Source of the DNA: Paulownia fortunei
Taxonomy: Eukaryota > Streptophyta > Magnoliopsida > Lamiales > Paulowniaceae
DNA: 64,000 nucleotides
Direction of reading: 5' to 3'
NCBI GenBank assembly: GCA_019321725.1
Contig: CM033115.1
Coordinates: 17,990,673-18,054,672 of the forward strand
Shown here: one piece after another, positions 1-12,300 of the stretch
Position numbering within the stretch: the stretch's first letter is position 1
Layout of the letters: every line of letters starts with the position of its first letter
Position numbers and translations under genes: made by a program
The notes under the pieces: model-generated
The model's database searches: none
What the model was told of the DNA's origin: nothing
What the model saw: only the letters and a program-made list of their open reading frames with translations

Positions 1-290
1 TGAGCTCTTCACTATTCATAATTAATGAGTTATTCTTAGCTTATAATCAATGAGTTCTTCTCAACTCATCATCAATGAGCTCTTCCCTGCTCATCATTAA
101 CAAGCTTCCCAACTTATGACGAATGAGCTCTTGTCAGCTCATGTTTGTAATCAACAAGCTCAAATACTTGTAATCAACAAGTATTCTTTGGAGATCAACT
201 CCATAAATCATGTAGAGGCGGAGCTCCATCAGCTCTTGATTGTAATCAACAAGCTCATATACTTGCAATCAACAAATCATTACAAGAGAT
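1..290. repeat. Degenerate short tandem repeat
   Basis: A motif close to TGAGCTCTTC recurs at about 2, 51, 76 and 124, linked by variants of CTCATCATCAA. A second motif close to AATCAACAAGCTCA(A/T)ATACTTG appears near 169-tract positions 150-185 and again at 245-275. The spacing is irregular (about 25-50 bp), so this is a decayed tandem array rather than a clean satellite. It lies immediately beside a retrotransposon pol fragment and could be part of the same element, but I see no LTR boundary. Confidence 0.5.
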
Positions 291-358
291 TCAAAAAATA
301 TATTCTTATTTAATCGATAAATAAACTCACAAATTGAAAGTACTAAGGATAGGTCTTC

Positions 359-930
359 TTATTCTATCCTGTTGGGAGGTCTCAGCCAATCTTGTGTTTC
401 CTTTACCTTTTCTGTATCTACCTCAATTCCTTTAGAACTAACAACAAAACCAAGAAATATAAGTTTATTCGTGCAAGAGTCACACTTTTTAAGGTTAGCA
501 AACAACTTTTCTTTTCTTAAAATATCTAAAACAAGTTTTAAATGTTCAACATGCTCATCCAAGTTTTTGCTATAAATCATAATATCATCAAAGTATACAA
601 CCACAAATTTGTTAACAAAAGCACGTAAAACATGATTATTAGGTGCATTAGTTAATCCAAATGGCATAACTAACCACTCATATAAATCATATTTTATCTT
701 AAATGAAGCTTTCCACACATCACATTCTCTCATCCTAATCTGATGATATCTACTTTTACGATCAATTTTGGTGAAAACACAAGAACCATGCAATTCATGA
801 AGCATATCATCTAATCGGGAATGGTATGTCTATACTTTAGAGATATTGTTGATGGCGCGGTAATCAACACACATCCTACATGATTCATCCTTCTTAGGAA
901 CAAGCAAAACTGGAACCGCACAACGACTCA
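359..930 (-). pseudogene. Ty3/gypsy retrotransposon reverse-transcriptase fragment, broken
   Basis: The minus strand encodes the core of a plant Ty3/gypsy pol reverse transcriptase. The palm motif YFDD is present in the context [18 protein letters not shown], preceded by MPFGLTNAP and followed by the conserved [11 protein letters not shown] block. The reading frame from 805 to 359 is open, but homology continues upstream to about 926 ([11 protein letters not shown], then a VDYRAIN-like block) across an in-frame stop near 829-834. A short in-frame deletion follows NAP, removing residues normally found before the NHVLR segment. Only a small part of pol remains; no gag, integrase, RNase H or LTR is recognisable. 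The copy is dead. Confidence 0.9.
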
Positions 931-950
931 TGCTCTCATGTTATGTTAGA

Positions 951-2095
951 TCGTTATATAAATAAAAGATATATTAGTAGATATTATATTACTTTTCAGG
1001 ATAATAAAGTGCCAAGAAAGAGTTAAAGTTATCACTTATGCTACAAGTACTTTGATACACTTGAGGGAAATGCTTCACGAACTTGAATTCACACATATCC
1101 AAGCAATGAAGTTGACAAGCGACAAACGACATGATATGAGACATTACCTAAAAGAACAGGATATGCTGCAGTAAAGACATGCTAAATTGACAGGAATAAA
1201 TAAATTCATACACGATCCAATAACTCAAATAAGAGAAATGCATTCAAGTCCAACAAACTATGAACACGTGCAAAAAAAATCAGTTTTAGGACAAAATCTT
1301 AACATTAAAAAGTGGAATTAAGAAGTTAAAAATCCAAGATAGGTAGGCCAGGCTACAAAATGTCTAATAATCAAGTTAATGATATTTTTAAATTGAATTA
1401 TATCCACATGTCATGTACTTTGTGTTTAATCCATATATGAAATGAAAGAAAAAAGTATTTGATGTGCTCCATCAATTTTTTTAGTTAAAATTTTCAATAT
1501 ACGCGAACTCTTTTTCAAGTGTCAAGTGTGATCGAGGATTGTTGGGAAAGTCGTGCTATGTTCAAGAGTTGGATTCACGAGTGTTCAACTTGAAAAGTGT
1601 GTATGTGCATAATCATAGGAAAAAAAAAAAACAGAATATAACATATGTGCAGGCCTTGATATTATGTACTTTTGAATTAATAAAAGCATATGCTGAGAAA
1701 GTTTAAACATGTCAAAAGAAATATTTTCAAGCCTCTATTTTAATTTAATATTTAATTTTATATTTTAAATTACAGACATCAAATATATAATAATTGAATG
1801 AGTAAATGAATAAATATAAATAAATAAACACTTGGTGTGCATCTATGTGAAATATACAATAAAATACCAATTTATAATAAAGATTAGCACTACAAAAGAA
1901 ATGGGAAAAAGGAGTTAAAGCCTTGATGTATAAGCCCACTAGTAAATATGCAAATGCTGAACCATATATTTCCAAAGAATGGCACATGAAAGAGAGAGAT
2001 TTCTTACCAAGGTAAAAATTTAATGCTTTTAAACAACCAACACCACCAAATACGAAATTGAACTCCAAATCGAAATAGAAGTAATGACAATACCA
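951..2095. other. AT-rich spacer, no gene seen
   Basis: This stretch holds A- and T-rich sequence with a poly-A run near 1620. An open frame on the minus strand (2107-1745) has low-complexity Phe/Tyr/Leu-rich content and no recognisable domain. I see no splice-bounded coding exons or repeats with clear ends. Confidence 0.4.
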
Positions 2096-2103
2096 GAACA
2101 ACA

Positions 2104-2707
2104 TCATCTTCTTGCCCTAAGTGATGCTTGAAATGCATAATCTGAATACTGTGGCTTTCTTTCACCTGCTCAAACAATTCAAATCGGAACGACTAAAAAC
2201 ATCTGATCCAGGTCCGATTAACAGTTGTGCAGCATATTTTACCGAAAGAAACTTCTCGTAAAGCATAAAAACAACAATCCCAGCAGAGAAAGACTAGACA
2301 AGACCAAAATTAAATATAAAAGAAAAAAGAGCTGACCGTCGGAGGCAACGAGGAGAAGAAACGGGTGAGTTCAAATGCATACGCTGAAAAAGCACCTCAA
2401 ATTATACCTTCACTGTTCTTCCGAGAAACACAAGAATGAAGAGTAAGCCTACACCTGGAATGCTGTAGTGCCATGCCTGTGGGATGAAAATCGCAGCAGA
2501 AATGAGAAGGAATCTCTACGTACCCAAAAGAGCAGGTAGAGAGAAAAACAACAGACTGTGTGTTTGCGTGTGCTTCTTGGTGGGAGACCGAAAGAATTAT
2601 GTACCTAACTCGGGGCATAAGATTTTGATGTAGACGGAGAGACAAGGAAACGGGCCACAAGAAAATATCTGCAAGAGGAGAGATCCCTAGAGAGGAAGAT
2701 TTTTATA
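2104..2707 (-). other. Candidate short spliced transcription unit with TATA box
   Basis: On the minus strand a TATAAAAA box lies at 2707-2700, followed by sequence of more even base composition than its surroundings. A good donor (GAAG|GTATAA, intron from 2407) and a good acceptor (GAGCAG|GTGAAA, exon from 2165) bound a 242-bp intron. Joining 2474-2408 to 2165-2104 would encode a 42-residue peptide starting MALQHSRCRL and ending SLRARR. A competing frame in the first exon reads a hydrophobic segment (ISAAIFIPQAWHYSIPGVG and following) that looks like a membrane span. I do not recognise either product. It could be a small gene, a noncoding transcript or the stub of a lost gene. Confidence 0.3.
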
Positions 2708-2709
2708 AA

Positions 2710-5700
2710 AGGATGTATATTTTATTTTATGGGAATCTCACTTTAGTCCCTCCTATCACTTTTAATATTCACATTTGTTTCACCTTCATCTGATACTACA
2801 CGTGAATTTCATTAGTGACGGCTGTGAGGTGGAGTCAAATTTAAATTTGATTTAAATTTATTTTATTTGAATAGAATTTTATTAAAATAAATGAGTTTAG
2901 GATGGTTTGTGAAATTTTGTTTTCAATTAGCCCCGTTCAAATCTATTTCGTTTAATTTTTTTTAATTTATTTAAAATTTATTATATATATTTATATAATA
3001 TTTTTCAAACAATATATATATTAGAAAATTTTAATATACTAATTTTAAAAAATATGAAATTTTTAATATTTTTAATAACAAAATAAATTTAATAAGTGTA
3101 ACTTATCGAAGTCGGAGCTCAAAAATTCTTGACGGGACAGATTTCAAATTTGATCAAACCTATTCCATTACAATATCTAAATTTCATATAAATAATTATT
3201 ATTCAAATTTCACGATACGAAGAACTTTGGATGATATATAGCATTGCTCTTATTTTATAATCTTATACATAATTTACAGTTTTTTGCTTTTTTCGGGCCA
3301 TTCAAAGGTGATATTTTATTTTTTATGATATTTAAAAAAAATATCCTCCAATTATAATATTAATATAAATTACTAACTTTTAATTATTATTTTCAAAAAT
3401 AATTATTTAAAAATATATATAATTTTTTTTATTTTTTCAATTTTTATCTAAAATTATATGTTAAATCAAATATAATTTATTTTAACAGGAACTAGGAAGA
3501 AGGAGTAATAAATAAGTGATAGTAATAAATGTAAAAACGAGATTTTGTTTTAAACTTTCAAATACATAAGGAATAATTTTGAATAAATGCGTTAAGGAAA
3601 TAAGTTGTATACCAACTCAGTTTTTCTAAATACCAGAGATAATAAGAATTAAAATAACTAATTAATATGCAATGTATTAATTGTTATAAATCTCTATTAC
3701 ATATATATATAAAATAAGATATTTACGTGATAAACACGTCTTAAAGTATCAGTACCAATTGTTTCGATAAAATCGTGTGAAATATGCAAAAACCCTTTTT
3801 CCGACCATGCATAAAAAAAAAAAAAAAGGAGTAATTAACCTCCATTAGTCATTAGTACTATGATAATAATTAATTATCTAGTGTTAACTTTAAGATTAGG
3901 TTAGATTTGATTGGCCAAACTTACACATTGTTTGGATTCATATTAGAGCGAAGGCAAATCGACCACGTAGCCCTCTTTCTCGACCTTGAATTTCCACATA
4001 AATTATTGAGACATGAGCTTAAAATAACCATTGGAAAAGGCACTCAAAATGGATCCTCCACCTGCCAAACAAACGTGTCGATTCTCACTTATATTAACTC
4101 ATATTACGGTTCCAACTAATATTCTTTTCTGCCCATATTTATAGGTTTATTTTAATCAAGCATGAATTTAGAAAAAGAATTTAAAAATTATAATATTGTA
4201 TTCATTTAATATTTTTATAATTAAATTGATAACCAAATCCATCTTATTATGAGTTAACAATTCAATCAGCTGGTCGATCTAATAAAAATTAACTATATTT
4301 TTTTATTATAATATTTAAAATAATAATATAATTAATTAATTAATTATTATTTACTATGTAACTAAACAACAAATTTAAATTTCTTAAAGAAAGATACAAA
4401 GAATACAAAAATAAAGCAAAATCTATTTTTATCGAGTTTTTTATATGGTTATTGATCGAATTCACCAATTTTGATGATTCAGTATATTGCGATTCTTCGC
4501 AATATTGACCAGTGTAATAACCAATTGAACCGACAGATTTAGTTTTGAAAATATTAATTTAAATATTATATATTTTTTGAAAAAAAATATTTGACACTCT
4601 AATATCATATCAATATTTTAAAATAAGATAATATTATTAAACAATTTAAAAAATGAACTTTTATTTTCATATATTTCAAAAAACAAAAAATATGTATTAC
4701 CAAAATTAGATTACATGGATTAATTTATTACGAAGTTAACTAATCAAAGTGGCAATGACAATTGCAGTGGTGAAGATATTTTCCGACAGATTTGGCTAAG
4801 GTTTCTTCTTTTCCTTGGTGGCGCTTACTAAGAAACATATAATATCATTATTATATTACCAAAAGAGATGACAGAATTTGATTATTTTTCCATTTTCTTT
4901 TTTGATTGCTGCGATTACTTTTGCTTCGATTCCGTAGGCTACCGACCAATGATCAACGGAAGGCATCTTTAGAGGCTCCCGATGATGAATGATGATCATG
5001 CAATTACAAATTAGCCATGCAAATATGAGAAATGTTCAAAAATCCCCAATGTTAAAGAAAAAGGGATCCAAAAAACCCATGTTTACACAAACTTACTAAA
5101 ATGTACACGTTAGATTCAACCCATTCATTCACATGAAGATTAACAATGCTCCAAAATTTATTGGAAGATGCAAAGAAATAAATTCCAACCCTTATATATC
5201 GAATGAGAAGTAAAAATCACAACTATTTTATACTAAATGCACTCTTAAATATTAATAATGAGAAACATAGTATATTTTCTATTAATTGAAATTCGTACTA
5301 TATTTATACAATACATAAATATATGAAAAATAAAAAACTTGTTGAATAGTATACGTACTTTTGAGAAAATGTTTAGTACGCATATTCTCCTTATTTTGCA
5401 TAATAATTGAAAAATAATACTATATTTAATAAAAAATTAATTATAATCTAAAATTACTCATAAGTATTAATTGAGTATTATAAAAATAAAAAATAAAATT
5501 ATATTAACTTACAAAAATATTAATTAATATTAAATAATTATCTCTAAATTGTGTCATAATAATAAATTAAAATTATGAAATTATATATAAATTCTTTTTT
5601 GCATGATTTAAAAATAAGTACAAGCACAATACAAATAAAAATAATCTCAAAATAAGGTGTATTTGTTTTCATATTTTACGAGTACATCTATGTATAATCT

Positions 5701-7070
5701 ATTTTCATATTTTTTGGCTGAGTTTTTTTGCCATACTTGTTTTCTAAAAAAAATTATAGCATATTCTTTGTATTAAATACTGAATCTATCACATTCTGTA
5801 TATACCTAACTAGGCATATACTTACAAATTATACAAGGTGGATTTTTAATTAAACCCTTAAATCTAATATATTTATCATCATAAAATTTTGAATTTGAAA
5901 CTATTTCAACTCAAGAATTTTATTTCTTGAGTCACATAATTTATTCCAATCCTCAGTCCATGTCATACATTCAATATGTAGTAATTAAAAAACATTGTAA
6001 ACTAGCATGCATCACATATATCAAATTAACTTGAGTAATTATGGACCTTCCTATGTAATAAATTAGAGCCATTTATGGATGAAGGACTATCTAATATCAA
6101 TAATCAAACCATTAAAAATATGATGACATATGTATCCCTTGCACATATATATAGGATTTGAATCCACACTTCCTCCAAGGTATCCACATTCTTGTATTAA
6201 TGAGCCTCCATCCTAATAAGAATCTAACTTATTACATGTAAAAGTTATAAATCTAAGTGATTATCCAAACCAGGTATATAGAAAAGTGAGATAAAAATAC
6301 ATCCAGTCTGATTAAAAGTCAGAAATATATAATTAATCGAGATCTTATTTGTTTTGATGGGTGTAAATTGAATTTGATAGATAAGAAAATAGATGTATTT
6401 TTTACCTAATAGGATATATTCGAATGGTTAGATGGCACCCTTATAAATATATACATATATACATATATACAATGTATTTTATTTATTCTATTTTTCATTT
6501 TATTTTCTTTAATTTCTTATTTCCAAATTTTCCTTCTTCCAACTTTCAATTGGGTGCCACCTGACTGTGCTGCTCCACCCCCGTTCACTCTTGTTTTTGT
6601 TTTCTTCTCTTCTATCTAAAATTGCATTTGCATAGAAGTGTTGAATTTGAAATAATAATTTAAAAATAATTCAAATAACACGTTCAAATAAAAATTCAAT
6701 CACTTAAAACAAATTTTATAAATTTAAAATTCTTGTAATAACTAAGATATTTTGGATTCTCATCATAAATAAAAAATACAAGAGAAAGCTGGAGATGGAG
6801 AAATTAAAATATATTCTTTTAAAATATTTATTATATATAAAAAATAAAATAATATGATTTTCTTATTATTATCTTATGAAAATAACTAAGATATTATGTA
6901 TCTATTTTGATTGAATTGAAAGAATTCATTACAGTATTATTTTTACTAATTTAAAAATAAAAATAATTATTTTAAATAGTTTATTGTTGACGATTAATCA
7001 TATACATAATCACAAATAACAGCACAAATATGTTTAACGGAATTATTGCAACTCCAAATTTAATTATTTC
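2710..7070. other. AT-rich intergenic desert
   Basis: More than 4 kb of strongly AT-rich sequence with many short A/T runs and a small interrupted ATATAC repeat near 6450-6472. A 70-residue open frame at 3907-4119 (plus) has no recognisable domain. I see no supported gene, RNA gene or bounded mobile element. Confidence 0.5.
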
Positions 7071-7074
7071 CCAC

Positions 7075-7560
7075 TTCTCTCATCTTCTCCGTATTCCCAC
7101 CGCCCTGAGCTCTACTTTTTTCATTTTTGTCCTCCTCTTTTGTTTCTCATCTTCTTCTTCCTCCCCTTCTTTTCTCCAATTCTTCAAATAATTCCCGAGG
7201 TGTCGCAGTTCAGGCTTGGACGTGCACAATTTTGTTGAAGGGATGAAAAGATTGTGGAATTGCCTTAAGACCAGGCCTGTGATTTTCTGACAGCAGCCTC
7301 CTCCCTCAGGTTTCACGAAATGGAGTATTGACAGCAGCCTCTCCCTCAGACATTTGTTCTTTTCTTCGTGTCTGGATCACTTTTCCAGTGATCTTTTGAG
7401 AAGATTCTTCAAAGAATCAGCTATATAGTAAAATTCCTCCAAGAGTTGGAGAATGGTGGACTTGGGGGATTATAGACACTCCCTGATCACTCTAAATTTT
7501 GTGTTCTTACTTTCAGCCCTTGACATTTTCTATACTTGGTTTATGCAATTTTACTTTTAG
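7075..7560. other. Pyrimidine-rich, GC-richer island of unknown role
   Basis: The plus strand begins with a CT-rich block (7075-7175) resembling a plant 5' leader, then a short open segment encoding CRSSGLDVHNFVEGMKRLW and about 11 more residues before a stop. The motif TGACAGCAGCCTC occurs twice (7288 and 7330 region). An acceptor-like tract (TTCTTACTTTCAG) sits near 7516. No start codon in good context and no family similarity are evident, so this may be a noncoding transcript or a gene relic. Confidence 0.2.
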
Positions 7561-8297
7561 GTGCATAGCCAAGCATAATGCATAACTCAGCATAAGCATT
7601 CAAACAATTTTTATTAAGTTTCAAGTTCTTATTAGTCGTTGCTTTTGAAAAAGTTCGTAGGACTGAACGTCTGCCTGCTTCTATTAAAATCTACAATATC
7701 ATACTAATTGTGGCTCCGTCGTGAAGACAGTTGTTATTGTACAGGCCGACAATCTTCTTTCTTACAGTTGTCATAATGTCATTGTTACCACAAAGCGCAA
7801 TAATCCCCTTCTCAACAATTACTTCTCCTAGGAATTAAACCCAGGATCTTGGCATTGATACCATTGAAAGATTGAGTGAATGACAGTGTTAAAAGGTATA
7901 GATGATTGAAGTGGTGTAATTCAAATTTTTATAGCCGTGCAGTAGCCTAAGTGCCACGTTTTGACTGTTGTCTTGCCTCGATAGTAAATACTACCATATA
8001 TGCGAATAATCCCGTACCCAATAACTACCACGAGCACCATTACTAACACACAAAAGCAAGGCTCAAAAAAGAGTCAAACCAAATATCCGATGTGCATATT
8101 AAGCTATGAACTCAATAGTCGAGTCTTGTGGAGACTAAGATATCAAACTAAAAGGTTCATTCATTATACTATTATTTTTCACTCAAGTACTTTAGCTCGA
8201 AAATTTTATAATGGTCTAGTCGCCCTCAAATCTAGACCTTAATACTTTCTGCGGTACCTACCTAACAAGTATGGAGATCAATGCATACTCTCTTCTG

Positions 8298-8621
8298 CTA
8301 AAGGGGCCAGAATTTGGAGGGAACTCCAATGTAAGAGTAGGAAAATAAATCATCCTTGTTTAGAGTAGTTTTGCCATGATGTATGCCAAACAATGCTATA
8401 TTACCAGTGCTAATGCAACCATAACGACAAATTCGGTCTGGTTGAGAAAGAACTTTGTCGCGAATTAACGGGAAAAAGAATGATATGAAACATAGAAACA
8501 TGACGCATAATGTCCAGATGGGGTCCTCCACATCCTCACATGATCGGCTTTTTGCCGGGGCGGTAAAAGGGCTGGAGCCACCAATGGTGCTCCCCAGTGG
8601 CTCTTCTTCTATGTGTTCCAT
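8298..8621 (-). other. Unrecognised 107-codon open frame
   Basis: An uninterrupted minus-strand frame encodes 107 residues starting MEHIEEEPLGSTIGGSSPF. A hydrophobic stretch follows at residues 38-53 (LCVMFLCFISFFFPLI), and the C-terminal half is mixed polar. It lies about 700 bp beyond the stop codon of the oligopeptide transporter on the same strand, so it could be a small separate gene or part of downstream transcribed sequence. No domain is recognised, and the length alone does not prove coding. Confidence 0.15.
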
Positions 8622-9335
8622 GTGAATGGTTACAAAATGGGGGCATTATTTTGAGCTAGCTATTTCGATGGTGTGTACATACATTTGTAGTAGCAATGAA
8701 TCTTCCTCATGAAGGATACCACCTAGAATAGGTAAAGAGAAATGGGAAAGATAATCGTATTCAAACTGAAATCACTTGAGAAGAGAAATATGTTGCATTT
8801 TGTGGATCTGCATGTAAATGTACATGGCGATCTCACCTGCTTGTGCATCTCATTGAAAAGTTCTCCTCGGCGTCCCTTCTGCTAAAAGCAGGATAAACAA
8901 ACACAAAAGGATATGCATTTGTGTGTGTGTGGACGTGCGCCTGTTACTGTGTTGCATGATCTTCAGATAAGTGATGAAATTTTCCAGAATGAAAATTATA
9001 TGATTGAAAATAGTCATTGTACTGATTTTCATTATACTGGCTAGTTTTCAGCTCGTTTCTTGTTGAACTATGTCTGCTGTTCCATGCAAATTTTACTTAG
9101 CAAGATAATTATGAACAACTTTTAAGCTCATGTAAGGCATTAGCTACCAGCCTAATGAAACGTGTTTTGGTATGACACATGAAATAGCAGGGGCGTACAT
9201 GAACATATTTTGGAAATGAGGGACAACGTTAATGCAAAATATTTTACAATTTTCTTTGCTTTCAAGCGATTCTAGATGATACTTGTCTTTAAAAAACAGA
9301 ACTATGAAACAACAAAAAACAAATATCATCAGAGA

Positions 9336-12300
9336 CTAAAACACAGGGCAGCTATCCACTATAACGCCCTTGGCCGTGGGGCAAGTTGCCAAATCGCAAT
9401 GCTCAGGATCATTGTTACCCCACCATGATATGTTTTTGTTCTCAATGCCAACAGTGAAGTAGAGCAAGACAGCCATGAAAGCAACACCTGCATCTAAGGC
9501 TGCTGAAAGGATATAGTTATACCTTTGCCACCACTTCTTCCTGTATCTGAACACGAAAAAGTTGAAAATTGTGCCAACAAAAATCCAAGAATTGTAGTTC
9601 AGAGCAGTTGCTGGTGGCATATTTGCAGTTGCTCCAAGGAGTACGGGAAGGTTAATGAGGGGAATCCAAGAATGCTTGGGGAATGCCTTGTGGCAGCCCC
9701 ACACAACAACGGGCCCCAATAATCCCGCAAGAAAGAACCAGTTCAGTGCTGAATAGTTGCCTTCACTGCCAAAAATCCTCTTTGGACTCACCAGACCCCA
9801 GATGACCGATGCATCAAAGAAGACACGATCATTGGGGCATGTCCAAGGACTGTTTGAAAACTTGTCTGGGTGGCATATGCCATCAATAGAGTGCAAAAGC
9901 CACCAAGCAACACTCATATTTACCGTGCCTGCAATCATGGTTCCAAGGAACTGGAATCCAATTGGAAAACTCATGTTAGTTATGATTGGTTAATCACAAA
10001 ATCAAGAAAGAATTCATGAAGAGCAGTACTAATCAGAATATCAAGAAAGAATATCTTGATAGGCAGGAAGACATACCTGGACTAGGAACATTGATCTAGG
10101 AGGAATCTTCATATAATGACCAAGTTTAAAATCACTTAGAAAGGCAATTGCTTGAGTCATGCTCATGTAGCCATAGACCTTAAAGCAGACATTTGCTATC
10201 GGCCTTCCGGGATATATGACTCCCATAATGTACTCTGTGATTATATTTAGGCCTGGAGTCTGTGAAAAGACATTAGAGCATTGATTTATGAATTGTGAAC
10301 TTCAGTGATAATGTTCCAGCATTCTCAATGAGAGTACCACCAAATGAGAGCATAAATTGCTGAAAATCTTTATCAAATTCTTCAGCATTTAAAAACGAAT
10401 CCTCATCTTGATTAAGAAGAAAGAAAATGAGGCCAATATTACTTGAGGAAAAAGAAATATTACTTTAGGAATTACCTGATTTGTGGTTGCAGTAATGATG
10501 CTGATTGGAAGAGTAAATGAGAAAGCCAGGGCAGCAGCAAGCAAAAGAGCCCAGAACGGCATCTGAATCTCTTTTTTCAGGAAGATGCAGAGGGCAAGTG
10601 ACACCAACATTGTCACTGTAAGAAGAATGTAAAACCACCATGAAGGTATATCTTTGTAGTTTTTTTTCATTAGTTTAGTATGAATATCTCTCTTGGCCTT
10701 TGAAGAAGCCCGGTAACGTTCATATATCTCTCTGCAAAGTTCAAACAATAGGTCAAACCAATATGCCGACAGTTTAACACACCTTAAGGCACTTTTGAAA
10801 AGTTCAGAGTCAATAATGACGACAACTGTTATAGTAAAGGCATACAACATGATACACTCCAGCATGGGAACGAAGTAGCCACCCAATGAGAAACCCAGAG
10901 AAGGTAATTTGGAACTAAATGTAGTGAAGTACAAATCAGGACTTAATGAAGGAAAAAAGAGCATAACAATCTTACGTATCTTTACTTTGAATCCAAAAGT
11001 TAAACCCTGTATTGATTGCTGACTAAAAGAGTGAGGAGAATTGATTTGAGAGACATTGCGGGTCTCAGAGGTATGTACAATATTGAAGATCACCCATATT
11101 CCTAAATTTCCTTTCCTCAGAAACTCCATTATCACCACTGACTTGAAAAATAGAAAACAACAAATCCAGTTCCAGGTTAAGGGAAATTTTAGAAGCTTTA
11201 GTTGACTTCTGAAATGTGCATAAATATATAGATTCTCATAAAAATGCAAAACAAAGAGCCTCGAGTAGTGTATATAGATTCCTAAATTTCCTTTCCTTGG
11301 AAACTCCATTATCACCACTGACTTGAAAAATAGAAAACAACAAATCCAGTTCCAGGTTAAGGAAATTTTAGAAGCTTTAGTTGACTTCTGAAATGTGCAT
11401 AAATATATAGATTCTCATAAAAATGCAAAACAAAGAGCCTCGAGTAGTGTATATAGATTCCTAAATTTCCTTTCCTTGGAAACTCCATTATCACCACTGA
11501 CTTGAAAAATAGAAAACAACAAATCCAGTTCCAGGTTAAGGGAAATTTTAGAAGCTTTAGTTGACTTCTGAAATGTGCATAAGTACATAAATTCTCATAG
11601 AAATGCAAAAGTAAAGTAAGTGCCTCGAGTAGTGTATATAGATTCTCATGAAAGTATACAGTCTGGCAGACTCTGCTCTATTCTAATTGCAATTAGTCTC
11701 TGGTTTAAACTTCAAATAATCTTATCCAGTTTTGGTAAATTGACCAGAAGTTATCTAGATTTTTGTAACCTTATTTTGGCCTAAGTCAAGTATAATCTAG
11801 ACGAGGTGAATTCAGCAAAACCCTCTGTCCAAACAAAGATGCATAAAATATTTCTTGTTGGTGTTACAAAAAGACCTGCAGGATGGTTGGCTGGGATTTT
11901 TTGTTAAATTCTAGCCAGCATGATGCCAGTAGTTCCATTTATTTAATTTCATGTAATATTCACCATATTCACCTAATAGAGATGTCAATGAGATGAAAAT
12001 CTCACATACAGTCCAGAATACCCATTAAGTTGAATGACGACCATGAGGATGTCAGCTCAAAATCAAATGAAAGTTATGTAAAACCATATTATATCTAGTG
12101 TAATCTGGTTTTCAAAGTTCCTAATTAGAGCTTCTATTTGATATAATTGACAATTTCCTTATTTTGGTCGTAGAACGAACACCTAATTTATACTAGACCT
12201 AAACAAGAGCAGCGATTCACAGATGCATGCCAGCTAAGCATTTGAAAGTAAAACAGGAAAATAAGAGAACAAAAAATACCTTCCATAGAACAAAACAACA

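Noticed and set aside
10389..11318. Longest single open frame in the region (309 codons, minus strand)
   Set aside because: Only 10476-10731 is exon 4 of the oligopeptide transporter. The upstream part runs by chance through the intronic 180-bp repeats, and the downstream end is past the splice donor.
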